A stretch of 64,000 bases of DNA, from positions 33,032,579-33,096,578 of the forward strand of contig OY829542.1 in assembly GCA_963691705.1 (NCBI GenBank), written 5' to 3'. The notes under the pieces were generated by a model. The model was not told the origin of the DNA and searched no databases. It saw nothing but the letters and a program-made list of their open reading frames with translations. The stretch is from Viola odorata. Lineage: Eukaryota; Streptophyta; Magnoliopsida; Malpighiales; Violaceae. Shown piece after piece: positions 46,242-57,908 of the stretch (position 1 is its first letter; every line of letters starts with the position of its first letter). Both the position numbers and the translations under genes were made by a program.

Positions 46242-46866
46242 ACTAAATCCTAAGTTTTGCCAACCTCTAAAGAACATAGTACAATTTTAATAACAACACA
46301 CAACAATGCACAAAGAGCACAACCAAACATAAAGGCCATAAGAAAATCCAACAATGAAGAACACCCAAAGGAATTATGGAGGAATAACACCTCACTTATT
46401 AATAAACTAATAAAAATCTGTAACTGTATTTTATCACCGATCTCGCCGCTAAGGCCATAAGATTTATGAGTCCATCATCATCTCCACTATCTCATTCTTC
46501 GAAGAAGATTCCATATGCAAAGAAACTTGAAAATGTTAGTTTGTAGATCCAACAAACTAAGTCCTAAGTTTTGCTCGCCTCTCAAACACACAATACAATT
46601 TCAATAACAACGCACAACAACGTATAAAGCGCACAATCAAGCATGAATGCCATAAGAAAACTCAAAAATGAAGAACACCCGAATGAATTATGGAGGAATA
46701 ACACCTTACTTATTTATAAACTGATTAAAATTTGGAAATATATTTTATCACCGATCTCGCTGCTAACGCCATCAGATTTGTGATTTCATCATTATCTTCA
46801 CCATCACATCCATTTTCGAAGAAGGTTCAATATGTAAGGAAACCTGAAACATTAGTTTATAGACCC
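46242..46866. repeat. Tandem duplication of about 310 bp
   Basis: 46242-46553 and 46554-46866 align along their length, with common words CCTAAGTTTTGC, AATGAAGAACACCC, GAATTATGGAGGAATAACACC and TATTTTATCACCGATCTCGC. They have diverged by many substitutions. There is no coding sequence. About 100 bp to the left, a TTTTTTTTTGGGTCAAA phrase hints at a transposon end. Confidence 0.7.
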
Positions 46867-47344
46867 AACGAGATAACACAACATAAACTAAAAGAAAGAA
46901 AATAAACAAAACAAAAGAATAAGGGGGTTCACCACCGATTACAAACTGGATCGTAGTTCTTAAGTAGAGAAAAAAAATTGAGAGAATTTTTTCTTTCACG
47001 GTTAATTTTTTTTACATTAGTTCTAATTAAGTGGTAAAAATGACCTATTTTTCTCATTTGCTAAGTAAGCTAGCTCTTTCTTCAACTTCCGTTGAAAGTT
47101 AGATATGAGTACGTATGCTTTGAGGAGATTTCTCCTGTTATGTTATTGGACTTAATTAATTAATGAAATTCCCTTTTGCTATCAAATATATGGGAAAATC
47201 TTAGGTACTACCGAGGTACCTATTCCTTTAAAATTTTGACATTTTTTCAACTTTTCCACATGATAGAGGGTAATGGTGTACCAGAAACTGTATCTGTAAA
47301 AGGAGGAGCGACATAAAATACAAGTTGAGTGGATAAATCTCTTA

Positions 47345-48598
47345 GACCAACCATAGCAGGAGACTTTTCAAGGGATTATTGGCTGTAGTAGGAGACTTTT
47401 GAGGTGTCAATTGTTGAGTAGGACAGAGAGGGTGTCAAAATTTAACACCCGAGTTTTTCTGATAGTGGGACCCGCCACTGACAGCCCTGCACGCGCACGC
47501 GTGGTGGGCTGTCATTGGTCCATGTCATTTTTCTTTCTTTTCCCCCCTCATTTTTTAAATGAGTTTTTTTATAATAAATACTCAAAATAATTTTATAAAA
47601 AATATACGATTATTTTTAATTTTTTGAGATCTATAAATTGAGACTAGGTTTGTATTATTTGGACACTAAAAAAAATCAGAGCTTTTTACATTTTTTTTTC
47701 ATTTTTTTCTTTTTTAAATGCCTTTGTTTGTCCCAAGGAAACAAAGTGCAATTGTTTGTCAAACAACAAGAATCATGTAGGAAGGATGTGGAACGTGCAT
47801 TCGGGGTACTCCAAGCACGCTTTTCCATTATTCACCAACCAGCCAAGATGTGGGATATCGAGGTAAAATAATGAGGGCGTGCATTATTTTACATAACATG
47901 ATTGTGGAGGATGAACGAGATACATATTCACGAAATTGGGAAAATGTCGACTTCGATCAGTCGGATAGTCCCGGGTCTAGCTCCTTGTTCAATGTCCAAA
48001 CGCAAGTGCTGCCTCAATATGAAGCGCATGTCCAAGGCCGATCCGAATCATATATTCATACTAGAGCCGAGCTACGTGATAGAGCACAATATATTCAGTT
48101 GAAAAAGGATCTCGTCGAGCACATTTGGAATAAATTTGGAACAACCCTCGATTAGATTTAAAAAAATTATTTCTCAAGTTTACCAGTTTATTTTGTGTGT
48201 ATTTTCTTGTTCGTTTGCAATAATTTATATATGTTTGATTTACTAAGTGATAAATAATATCGTATGTTACTCTTAAAAAATATTATATTATTTATTTTAT
48301 TAAAAAAGTATAGATTTTTTGAAATCTTAAAAAAAAAATTATGAAATTTATTTAATTTATATTAAAAATATATTATTTATTATTTATTATATTATAAAAA
48401 ATAATTATTATAGTAACTATAAATTTAATAAGAAAAAGAAATGAAAAATATGGTGGGGTATATGATTAAATGATGTGGAAGGGAGAGAAAGTGAATAACA
48501 CCCTGAAAAATACCCTACTGTGAAGTTAAAAGAAAAGTGAGTGTTAAGCTGATGTGACAGGAGAAAAGTGTTAAATTTAACACCTGCTATGGATGGTC
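47345..48598 (+). mobile_element. Harbinger deletion derivative
   Basis: Imperfect terminal inverted repeats (GACCAACCATAGCAGGAG against GACCATCCATAGCAGGTG) and the 3-bp duplication TTA (47342-47344 and 48599-48601) bound 1254 bp. The right half holds the C-terminal end of a Harbinger transposase. The left half (N-terminal coding part and ORF1) is missing. Confidence 0.75.
47750..48155 (+). pseudogene. C-terminal fragment of a PIF/Harbinger transposase
   Basis: The frame reads ESCRKDVERAFGVLQARFSII, the HARBI1/DDE_4 region with the catalytic Glu in VERAFG. It shifts frame near 47865 and continues KIMRACIILHNMIVEDERD, ending in EHIWNKFGTTLD. The first two catalytic Asp regions are absent. It is unrelated in detail to the transposase at 52129-54129 (which has IERAFGIWKRRW), so it is a second family. 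Confidence 0.8.
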
Positions 48599-49329
48599 TT
48601 ACTTATAAATCATTGAAACTAACAAAATCACAAGTGTAAATCAGGTTATTACTTATCCTTAGCGATTGCGGGCATCAATAGTAAGGTGCTGCGTAAAAAA
48701 TTAAACCATATATGGCCTTTCTACTGCGGCATGTAAGTTTCGATAGCAGTTATATTCTCATACTATGGCTCTGTTTGGCGTTCCAGTTCAGGCTGGAAAT
48801 GGTCAGTGGGGAAATGTTCAGTGGGGAAACGACATCTGGGAAACGGAGTGTGCTGTTTGGTAACAAAATTGTAAATGTTCAGTGGGATACCTGAAGTGTT
48901 TGGTAAAACAGTTTTCCAAAACTATGGTTTGGATGTAAAATGACCATAAAGGGTATAATTCATTTAAAGTGTTATAATTAACTTTTTTATTATCTTTATA
49001 TATGTTTTTAATCATTTTATTTATAATCTAACATCTAATAATATTTACCTATATACCATAAATAAATTAAACTTATTTAAATCATAAATAAAGTAGATTT
49101 TATTAAATCCTTAAAATTAAAAATTTGTGTACTTTGAAATTGCATAGTTGACTACTCTTAATTTTTGTAAACATTAGTTCATTAATTGATGCCAAATAAT
49201 TCTGATAAAAAAAGTTGATAAAAAAATATTCAATCGTAATAATAGATCATATGAGTTCTAGCATCAAGAACTAATGAAAATAAATTGCTCACAATTAGCC
49301 ATTTCAAATGCTACCAATTAAAGCATTAT

Positions 49330-50182
49330 CAATCTCCCCTTTGTCAAACATTTCTAACATTTCTTCCCTTGATATTAACCTCCCCCTTAATATTAAACTC
49401 CCCCTTAATATTAAGCATTTCTCCTAAAATTATCTCCCTCTTTGCTAATCAGAGTTCACAATTATCTCCCCCTTTGTCATAAAAGAAAAGAGAGGGCATC
49501 ATACACACAAACAATCATAAAATGGCAATAATTTTTTTAAAAAAATAAGCAGGATATATTAATAAGCCATAGAGAAAATGGCTCAAGGAAAAGAACAAAA
49601 GATACAGAGGACAGCAGCACTATTAATCAAGCCTGGAGCTGCTCAACAGAAAAGAAAAAAGAACAAGAAAAACAACAGATGCCTTAGCTCCCAACCTCAA
49701 ACCAAACCAGAACACACACACGACCTAAAACTTCCCCACCTAACACCACTCCAAACAGGCAGCAACTCACAGCCGAGACAGGAACCCAGGTCTGCACAGA
49801 GAACCCAGCCGTCCCAAGAATGAATACCAATAATAACAAGGCTGATCCATCTCAACAAAAAGACACGAATGGAAGGGGTAAGACAGCACATCAGCAAGAA
49901 CAAGGCTTACACAGCAGCAAGCAGCAAGAACAACAAAGCAGCAAGCAGCAAGGACAGCACAACAGCAAGCAGAAAGGAAAAACATCACAAGTACATTAGC
50001 AAAACGAGAATCAAACATCATACTGCACATCACAAATATTTGAGGAAATACCAATTTGATCATAAAACATACTACATATCATAAATATCAAAGATCCAAA
50101 AACTATCAAAGTCAAGTCAGACTACATGGCATATCAAAAGACTTAAAATACTAAATACTATGAAAGCTGACATATAAACATA
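49330..50182 (-). other. Region downstream of the 449-residue ORF, with repeated GGGGGAG words
   Basis: On the minus strand it ends with several CAAAGGGGGAGA / TTAAGGGGGAG words (plus-strand 49340-49475). Similar phrases mark the 3' ends of SIRE-like copia elements and of non-autonomous plant elements that carry ORFs like the neighbouring one. A CAGCAAG-rich microsatellite lies at about 49910-49980. Short plus-strand ORFs here are composition artefacts. Confidence 0.4.
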
Positions 50183-51532
50183 TCACTGAGGTGGAGGAGG
50201 AGGAGGAAGTCGATCCAAAATGGCCTGTAACTTGGCGTCGATGCTGGCATCTCTTGCAGCCTGTCTTGCATCACTTTGACCAAGCCGAATACCAAGTTGT
50301 TGCATAGATGTCTGAAGATCAGCAACATCAGAGGAGATGTCTACCATTTGCTCCCTCAAAACAGTAATATCCACATAATCTTCATCTTCTTCAGCATCAC
50401 CATCATCTTCATCAAATTCCTCTTCATCCAAATCAGCTTCATCATCCATAGGTGCACTTGTACCAGCTTGAGAAGACATATTCTCTGCAGGTGGCTGATC
50501 AACCCCATCACCACCCTCATCGGGAAGAACTCTAGCAACCTCATATTGTTTTCCCAAGGACTTATGATAGTTATACGCAAGCCTTCCCTTAACATCAATG
50601 CGAAGCTTCAACCGGGAAGTGATATGATTCAAATCAAACAATACACAATCATCGGTAAACTCATCACACCAAGGAATGTGTATGCCATGAGCTTCCAAAA
50701 TGTCCATGACAAGATGAGGATAGGGAAGATGGACAGTGGTTCCCAAATGAGTGATGCGATCCTTAGCCATGTGATTTAGCACTAAATATCCTAGATTGAG
50801 TTTCTCTTTTCTCAACAAACAAGATAACACCCAAACTTCAATACCAGGAATAGTACTTAAATCACTCACCCTAGGAAGAATGACCCTAGACACTAGGCAG
50901 TAAAGCAAGAAACACAGTGGATCCAATGAAGTGATAGGGATAGGTTTTAGAGGGGGTTGACAAGGAGCAACAAGATTCCATTGTGCAGACGCATTAAATT
51001 CAAGATTACGAACAGGTCCTCTAGATACAAATGAGCACAAACCCTCATTAGCCACACCCAGAATTCTACAAATCATCTCTAGATGAACACGAATGGTTTT
51101 GCCAAAAATGCGAGAGGTAATAACACAATGCTCAGGATTCCTAATGTTCTTAGAGAATTCTAAGTTCGCATAAAATGTTCTCACAAGCACAGGACTATAA
51201 AACCTAGTCAAACCAACAGCCTTAGTCCATCCTTGAGCATTCACAAGCTTAGGCAAATCACAAGGAATAAAATTCTTGAAATTAAAGACTTGTGGCCTAA
51301 TCATACGAGCCGACTTAAGAGATTCATGAAAATTCTCACAGGCATCAGTATGAACAAAGAACTTGGCATCAAAATCAGCCGGAGGAAAATAGAAGTAAGG
51401 ATTACCCGCGGCCAAAGCTTTAAAATCGGGTTCCACGGAGGAAGAAGAAGCGGCATCACTTTTCCGACTCTTTGAAGACGGTTTCTTTGATGTATTAGTC
51501 CTAGCACGCTTAGAAGAGGATCCTTTGGCCAT
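50183..51532 (-). CDS. Putative plant transposon protein (Transposase_32-like), intact
   Basis: This 449-residue ORF has no internal stop. A basic Ser/Lys-rich N-terminus (residues 1-40) could hold a nuclear signal. Residues about 60-320 form a globular region with the features of the plant-specific 'putative plant transposon protein' domain (PF20167): a PQVFNFKNFIP segment, TRFYSPVLVRTFYANL, and a later LPYPHLVMDIL. After residue about 345 follow an acidic run (D/E for about 25 residues), a coiled-coil segment (LREQMVDISSDVADLQTSM) and a poly-Pro end. This family sits in non-autonomous plant elements and its function is not known. The upstream side carries a dyad array at 51833-51925. Confidence 0.6.
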   Translation of the reverse strand: MAKGSSSKRARTNTSKKPSSKSRKSDAASSSSVEPDFKALAAGNPYFYFPPADFDAKFFVHTDACENFHESLKSARMIRPQVFNFKNFIPCDLPKLVNAQGWTKAVGLTRFYSPVLVRTFYANLEFSKNIRNPEHCVITSRIFGKTIRVHLEMICRILGVANEGLCSFVSRGPVRNLEFNASAQWNLVAPCQPPLKPIPITSLDPLCFLLYCLVSRVILPRVSDLSTIPGIEVWVLSCLLRKEKLNLGYLVLNHMAKDRITHLGTTVHLPYPHLVMDILEAHGIHIPWCDEFTDDCVLFDLNHITSRLKLRIDVKGRLAYNYHKSLGKQYEVARVLPDEGGDGVDQPPAENMSSQAGTSAPMDDEADLDEEEFDEDDGDAEEDEDYVDITVLREQMVDISSDVADLQTSMQQLGIRLGQSDARQAARDASIDAKLQAILDRLPPPPPPQ

Positions 51533-51832
51533 ATTGAGTGGAGATAAAGAGGATTTTGGAGTGAAAAACGATTTTTGGGAGTTAGGGTTCCAAAATGGGG
51601 ATTTTATGGGTTATGGAGATTGAGCAATTAATCCCTAAAATTGACATATGAGTTTTGTTTAGGATTGAATGAGGAGTGTTTAGCTAAATTTTGGCTGGAT
51701 TTCGTCATGATTTGAGCAAGAAATGGAAGAAGTCGAATTTTGGAGAAGGAGAGGGAAAATGGTCGGGCTAGAGGAGAGAGAAAAAGTCTGGAAAGTGAGG
51801 AAGAAGACATGAACAGTAAATATATACCCTTC

Positions 51833-51925
51833 CTTAGCGTGATAACGGTAAAGCTAACCGTGATTACGGTAACGAAATTCTGCTTAGCGTGATCACGCTA
51901 AGCCCTTAGCGTGAATCACGGTAGG
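51833..51925. repeat. Array of four 20-bp dyads
   Basis: Four palindromic units are built from half-sites TTA(G/C)CGTGA and TCACG(C/G)TAA. The clearest is CTTAGCGTGATCACGCTAAG at 51883-51902, a perfect palindrome. They lie about 300 bp upstream of the minus-strand ORF starting at 51532 and about 200 bp past the transposase stop at 52129. Confidence 0.85.
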
Positions 51926-52128
51926 CACTGCCTCCAAACGCCTAATTTCCTAATTTTGCTACCGAACCCGAATGTTGTGACGAAAAATACGAAAAATATT
52001 ATCGAACACACATAACACAACATGATTCCCTTCATCAAAGTGAAGGACAAAAAGTTGAAGATGGTTTATTATAAGTAATTGAGACATATGAAATCAAACC
52101 CGTTATCACATATTTAAAACTACAATTA

Positions 52129-54129
52129 CTAATTAAGCATTAAACTATTAGCTATTGAGTTACGAACTTCATTCATCGGCAAGAATTGACTATTATTCCC
52201 TCCACTTTGCGTACTTCCTGCACCCATATGCATTGGATCATGCGAAATACCCTCTGGATCTGCGAAGATATCTTCTGGTATAAAATATGGATTCTCATCC
52301 ATACTTTTGAAAGCAGGATCCTCTAACGATTTTCGTCGTATAAAATTGTGCAAAACCATAGAAGAGATTACAATTTTAACTTGCGTGCGGAATGGATACG
52401 ATGGCATGTCACGTAGTATTTTCCATCTTCTTTTCCATATTCCAAATGCTCGTTCTATACAACTTCTTAATGAAGAATGAGCCCGATTGAAGATTTCTTT
52501 ACGACCACTGGGTGGTTGGCCTCGTTGAAACTCCGGCAAATGATACCTTGTACTCTTGTAAGGTTTCAGGTACCCAATAACATCAGGATAGCCAGCATCT
52601 ACTACATAATACTTACCTAATATCACGAAGAAGTTAAGGTTATTAATACAACAATAACTACTAGCTTAAATAAGTAAACGTTATAAAAATAACAATTTAA
52701 CCTGCAGGTGGTTGAGGAAATTTCCATTCTGGATTGTTCACTACGGAATAGAAAATACGGGTATCATGGGTAGTGCCTTCCCATCCGGCGCAAGCGTAGA
52801 TGAATTGCATGTCAAAACTACATGCTGCCATAATATTTTGAGTCGGCATACCTTTTCTGCCAATGTATCGAATTTGATCTTCTGCGTTGACACAAGCATG
52901 GACATGTGTTCCGTCTATAGCTCCAATACAATCCTACCAGAAATTGGGACTCAATTTATTTAGATGCATAACATAAAAATAATTATAAACCCAAAATAAA
53001 ATGAATTACGAATAATGTGGCAAATACCTTGAAATGTGGCATATATCTTGGATCATAAAAAATTTCCTTCGGGACCGTATTGAAATCTCCTGGACGAATA
53101 ATGTCCTCTGACAATGACCATAAAGCGTCTAAAACCTCATTAAATACTCTACTAGTAGTTTCAGTAGAGTGTTGAAAACGTTCGCATACGTGTCTGTTTG
53201 ACGCACCTAAGGCGATTGTATATAAAAACATACACACTTTCTCAAGAACTGACATTCTTCGTGACGACTGCAAATTGCAAGACTCTTGTAATGTGCGCAC
53301 TAGTTCTAGTATTGTGTCCTTATCCATCCGGAACATGTTAATAGACCGTGAAACTCTACCAGATAATATCTCAGTCAACCAATTCATCCCCGTTTGGTAC
53401 GAGGTCATACACGGTTCTTTATATATGTAAGTGTAGAAATACGTACTCAAGGTTGCAGTCGAAGCCGTTATTAAACTCCAAAACTCTTCGTCATCCTCCA
53501 CGTGCAAATCATTACCTTCAACAGATTAAAGTTACGAATATTAAAATTACAATCTATACGTATCAGATGTAGTATTTTAAAACACGTTAATAGAAACTTG
53601 ATGCAAGCATCAATACAAAAGTATATTTTTTTTTTGTTTTAATACGTGTATATGTTTCATTAATCGTTGTTTTCCTTACCCAAAATAAAAACAAAATTAA
53701 AATAAATCCCTATTTTCTATCGTTAAAATCTGAAAAACAAAAGTAAATTTTTTTCCGTTAATTACATGTACATTGATAATGATTATTTTTAAATATTAGT
53801 TTAATTTTATGAATTTTCTAAAACTTAATTATTATTATTAATTTTAAAAAATAACATAAATGATGCGTAGAGTCCACTATTCAAAAATCAAAATTGATTA
53901 AATTCCCAACAATACAAGTATAATCATCCCAACAATAAAAAAAAATGGGTTGGTTGGTTGGCCAGGCAATATGCAAGGCAGTATGGCAATATGGCTTTTC
54001 AAACATAATTTTTATACGTGGGAGCAAATGGAGAAGGATGAGAAAGGCAAAATAACAATTACATGAAAGTAAAAGGAGAAGGATGAGATTACCTGTACTC
54101 TCCTCTTCACTTCCTGCGGAGCTTTCCAT
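52129..54129 (-). CDS. PIF/Harbinger transposase (HARBI1/ALP1-like DDE nuclease)
   Basis: Four exons join in frame at GT-AG sites: 54129-54093, 53515-53028, 52933-52702 and 52616-52129, together 415 codons with the stop and no internal stop. Exon 2 holds the N-terminal helix-rich region (EILSGRVSRSINMFRMDK; RRMSVLEKVCMFL). Exon 3 has DCIGAIDGTHVHACV with the first catalytic Asp and RKGIPTQNIMAACSFDM. Exon 4 has VVDAGYPDVIGYL with the second Asp and IERAFGIWKRRWKIL with the Glu. It cuts and inserts DNA at TWA-type targets together with the MYB-like partner encoded upstream (55411-56455). It could also be a domesticated ALP1-like gene, but neighbouring ORF1 and inverted ends favour a transposon. 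Confidence 0.85.
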
Positions 54130-54885
54130 ATTTTTAGGTTGTAATGGGTGAAAGAGTTGACTCCATAAAAATTTGATTATGTTTACTTGATAGTAATTAC
54201 ATAGGGTGGTAGTTTGAAAGAGGACATGGGTTATTTATGGTTGATGGAAGTAGGTAGTTTTAATAAGGGAAAAGGCACCCATGGGTTATAAATTAATTAC
54301 ATTGAGTTTATTTAATTAATTATATTTGTTTTATGAGTTTCTAAATTAATTACATTTGTTATTAAATTTTTAAAATTATTTTCTGAATTTTTTAAATTAA
54401 TTATATTATTTTTCTGAATTCTTAAATTAATTACATTGTTTTTGTGAATTTATATCCTAATTATATTATTTTATGAAATTTTAAATTAATTACATTGCTT
54501 TTTATAAATTAATTATATTTTTTTCTCATTTTTTTAATTAATTATATATTTTTCTGAATTTGTAAATTAATTACATTGTTTTTCTGAATTTTGTAAAATA
54601 ATTATATTATTTTCTGAATTTTTAAGATTAATTAGATAGTAAAACCGATTTTTTTAAAATTATTTAGATAATAAAAGAGAAAAAGAAAAAAATAATTATA
54701 TTAAAAATAGCTGCATTTTTTTACATTCATTTCAAGTGTACATTAGGGCTATAAACATGTAAGTATGATTCTAATTAACATTTGATTTATGTTCAATTAT
54801 ACCTCAAGAAAATGTGTCAAAGGTTTTACGCAAAAACGAGTTTTGAAATAATGTATATTGAAAAGAGAATGGAATTTTGAACCAG

Positions 54886-55106
54886 TGCTTACCGTGAATC
54901 ACGGTAAGGGATTACCGTGACCACGCTAAGCATTTTTCTCTTAGCGTGAACACGGTAAGCTCTTACCGTGATCACGCTAAGGACCTTGACAGTGGCCAAA
55001 TCTTTCCAGTGGCTACCGTGAATCACGGTAAGGGATTACCGTGACCACGCTAAGCATTTTTCTCTTAACGTAAACACGGTAAGCTCTAACCGTGATCACG
55101 ATAAGC
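54886..55106. repeat. Array of eight 20-21-bp dyads in a duplicated block
   Basis: Eight units combine (C/A)TTA(C/G)CGTGA and its near-complement, such as CTTACCGTGATCACGCTAAG at 54962-54981. Units 1-4 and 5-8 are two copies of one block roughly 120-130 bp apart. The array lies about 760 bp upstream of the transposase start and 300 bp past the end of ORF1. Confidence 0.85.
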
Positions 55107-55153
55107 ACCAGACAAGCTCTAACAGCTATTGTACACCAATTTGTTTGTTGCAA

Positions 55154-55400
55154 ATTCATACAAATGGAATGTTATACAATCCCGCAAGACAACAAATATC
55201 TATTTGCTAAGTACTAATATTGTCATACAAACCCGCAATACAACAAATATCTCAAAGCTAAGTACTAATATTGTCATACAATCCCGCAATACAACAAATA
55301 TCTCAAAGCTAAGTACTAATATTATCATACAATCCCGCAATACCACAAATATAATAACAAAGCTAAGTACTAATATTATCATTCAATCCCGCAAATACAA
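55154..55400. repeat. 51-bp tandem repeat, about four copies
   Basis: GCTAAGTACTAATATT recurs at about 55206, 55257, 55308 and 55362, each followed by TCATACAATCCCGCAA. Spacing is 51, 51 and 54 bp. It lies just past the stop of the MYB-like gene. Confidence 0.85.
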
Positions 55401-55410
55401 AGTTCACAAA

Positions 55411-56455
55411 CTACATTGCCCCCGATCGAGTAAAATGATAGGTCAACCAGTTGATCTTGTGTGCCGGTGAATCGAGCTCGAAATAGACCTCCCTCTTCAT
55501 TTTGTCTTCGACAAATTGAGTGGCCCACATGAAGATTTCTCCGTTGATGTCCAGCCCTGGTAGAGTTTTCATGTCTGCCACAACAGCTCTTAAGGTAGGC
55601 ACTTGAGGTTCAGTAACATTAGAGTTCACAGTTGAACTCCTAGAGGCTACCGCACCGACCAACGTATCCAGATGTCTAGCCAGCATTGCTTGGCCCCCTG
55701 TTTGCCTATTTTTTCTCTTCACTCGAAGGTTTGAATTGCCACACCCCCTACTCTCCAGATTTCTCTTCCGATTATTTGGTAAGTCCGCTTGACAATTTTC
55801 AGACTCAAACAAATCATCCAGAGTTTGATCAAGGTGAATTCCTTCATCTGAATCACCACAACCTTCAACATCAGCAGCGGGCTCCTGTGGCGCAGGTTGC
55901 ACATGGCAGCCGGGTGCCATAGCAAACTCGCCCGTAGCTATTATGGTGCTAAACATGACTTCTAGTTTCTGTTCGAGTTCTGGTTCAATTCCAGATATCC
56001 TCAAGTTTGCAAAACTCGGGTTAATCTAGACATTAAAAAGACATATCAGACATCCCTCATGCGAAGATCTAACAAAATATTATGAAAGTAGAGCAAACAA
56101 GTTTCGAAAGGCAAAAACTGACCTTTATCTTTTCTTCCCACCAAGCATCATCTGCACCAACAGTCATTTTATGCGGATCCCATCCTAACCCCGTCTCACT
56201 ACGCATCAAGTCTTTCCACAATTTGTACTCCTTCTTTAGAGCATCCCATTTGCTCTTAAGTTGTTTTTGCTCGTAACACAGTCCAGTTTTAGTCCGGAAC
56301 TCACTCGAGATAAAGTCCCACCCCTGTTTGTTGAAATGCGTGTGTGGTCTAAACATTTTTTCAATGGCAACAATGCACACATCACAAAATGTGTGCACTG
56401 TACTCTTGTGCCAAATGGCCTTGGGTGGTCTACTACCAGTTCCTTGACTTGTCAT
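55411..56455 (-). CDS. MYB/SANT-like ORF1 of the PIF/Harbinger element
   Basis: Two exons, 56455-56123 and 56025-55411, join at AAG|GTCAGT and TCTAG|ATT, giving 316 codons with the stop. Exon 1 encodes the trihelix-type MYB/SANT-like domain (Myb_DNA-bind_3): a Trp near IWHKSTVHTFCD, the middle FNKQGWDFISSEF and the third helix YEQKQLKSKWDALKKEYKLW, then GLGWDP and AWWEEKIK. Exon 2 has an acidic middle (DSDEGIHLDQTLDDLF), a basic patch (KRKNRQ) and a C-terminal helical part (LPGLDINGEIFMWATQFV) as in L10-interacting MYB-like proteins. In PIF/Pong elements this protein binds DNA and is needed with the transposase, which lies 1.3 kb downstream on the same strand. Confidence 0.8.
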
Positions 56456-56509
56456 CTAAAACAAAGACAATGCAACAAGAACAACTTTCAAAATGAAAAA
56501 GAAGACTTC

Positions 56510-56760
56510 TTTGAAACACCATAACAAGCAGAAAAATCCAGCCAAGAACAAGCAGAAAAATCCAGCCAAAACACGCAGAAAAATTGGCAGCAAAATGGCC
56601 ATACGGACAGCCAAAACAAGCAGAAAAATCCAGCCAAGAACAAGCATAAAAATGGCAGAAAAGCAAGCGTACAAACAGGTACAGAATTGCAGAAAAATCC
56701 AGCCAAGAATAGGCATAAAACTGGCAGAAAAACAAGCATGCAGACAACTACAAACTTGCA
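56510..56760. repeat. Imperfect short tandem repeats
   Basis: AGCAGAAAAATCCAGCCAA-type words recur about seven times at irregular spacing just upstream of the MYB-like ORF1. The overlapping ORFs on both strands are repeat artefacts. Confidence 0.7.
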
Positions 56761-57576
56761 TGCTTTAGCTACGAAATTGACCAAGAAACAACCCCAAATT
56801 AAGATCCAAAAACAGCCACATTAAGCATACATTGACCAGCCATAATAATGAAGCACATAAAACTTCACAGCCAAACCACCCAAAAGTACTTTTTCTTAAA
56901 AATCAAGAACAGAAGGCCGCTGAATTACTCTTCTTTCCTCACAAGCCCTAACTCATCACTTTTATTCGACTTTTACACTGTAATGTATCAGCATATAACG
57001 TGAAACATGTAAGCTGAGAGCTGAAAGGAATAAACTACCATAAAATCAGTATCTTTAGGGATGTGGAATTTTGCATTTAGAACCACAAAAATCTTCAAAA
57101 TATGAATTCCAATCAAGTACCTCCAACAAGCACACACCATACCATACATCAAATCCAATACACAAGACACCACTTGGCCCAGCTAAAATTCTAACTCTTA
57201 TGATGAACAGATTGACAACTCCCTACAGTATTGTAGTAAACTTCTGAAATATTGAAAGAATCAGTAGATTCCCATGTCAAGATTCTATCAGAGATTGCCA
57301 AAACACAATTCAATGGTCTTACCAGAAACATGAAAGCAAAACCAGACACAAAACAGGAAGCAAATGCGTATATTCTCTGCTCAAACAAAAACCCAATGTA
57401 CCTTAGCTGGGACAAATCCTTGAAATAACTACCACGGGCCGAAGAACGATGGACGATGAGAAAGATGCCGTGAATCGCGATGGAGAAGAAGGCCGGAGAC
57501 GAGAGAGGAGTCGGACGGAGCCAATTGAGGAGAAGGAGAGGTGCTGTTGGAGGATGTCGTCCGGTCGGAGGAGAAC

Positions 57577-57908
57577 GGCTGTGTTTGGGAGAAAACCCTA
57601 AAAAATGGTAGAAGAGAACGAGAATGAGGAGGATGTGATATTTTTTCAAAATTATATACTTGGTACCATTGTAATTAAACAAGAATAGAAAGGGCATTTT
57701 TGTCCAAAAATTTGGACAACCCTCCATCCCGCAATCTCTATTTTTCCACTGGTCCAATTTGGGCCATTCCCAAATTGGAGAAAATGCTGGATTGGGACTC
57801 CAGCATTTCCAATTTCATTTTGGCAACTGGTGTTTACCAAACACTTTTTTTCAATTTCAGTTTGGGAATGCTGGTTTCGGTACCGAAACCAGAACCCCAA
57901 ACACAGCC
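57577..57908. repeat. Palindrome-ended segment at the right end of the Harbinger candidate
   Basis: GGCTGTGTTTGGG (57577) and its complement CCCAAACACAGCC (57908 end) bound 332 bp. Inside, at 57871-57892, is a 22-bp perfect palindrome centred on GGTACC, plus several words around AATTTGGGAATG. It could be a MITE of the same family or an internal copy of the terminal repeat. No target duplication flanks it on its own. Confidence 0.5.

Larger units (their letters stand above)
48767..57908 (-). mobile_element. Candidate complete PIF/Harbinger element with both genes
   Basis: The ends match as inverted repeats: GGCTCTGTTTGGCGTTC at 48767 and, on the minus strand at 57908, GGCTGTGTTTGGGGTTC (15 of 17 positions). 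TAT flanks both sides (48764-48766 and 57909-57911), a possible 3-bp duplication. Inside, all on the minus strand, are a MYB/SANT-like ORF1 (56455-55411) and a DDE transposase (54129-52129), the two genes such elements need. The size is 9.1 kb, inflated by a probable second element around 49.3-51.9 kb. A further end-like GGCTGTGTTTGGG at 57577 complicates the right border. Confidence 0.5.

Noticed and set aside
57191..57757. 188-residue minus-strand ORF upstream of the Harbinger ORF1
   Set aside because: Composition fits an untranslated leader; no recognisable domain, and it crosses the 57577 repeat end.
57577..57908. Independent MITE
   Set aside because: Inverted ends are present but no flanking duplication; kept only as a repeat because it may be part of the larger element's end.
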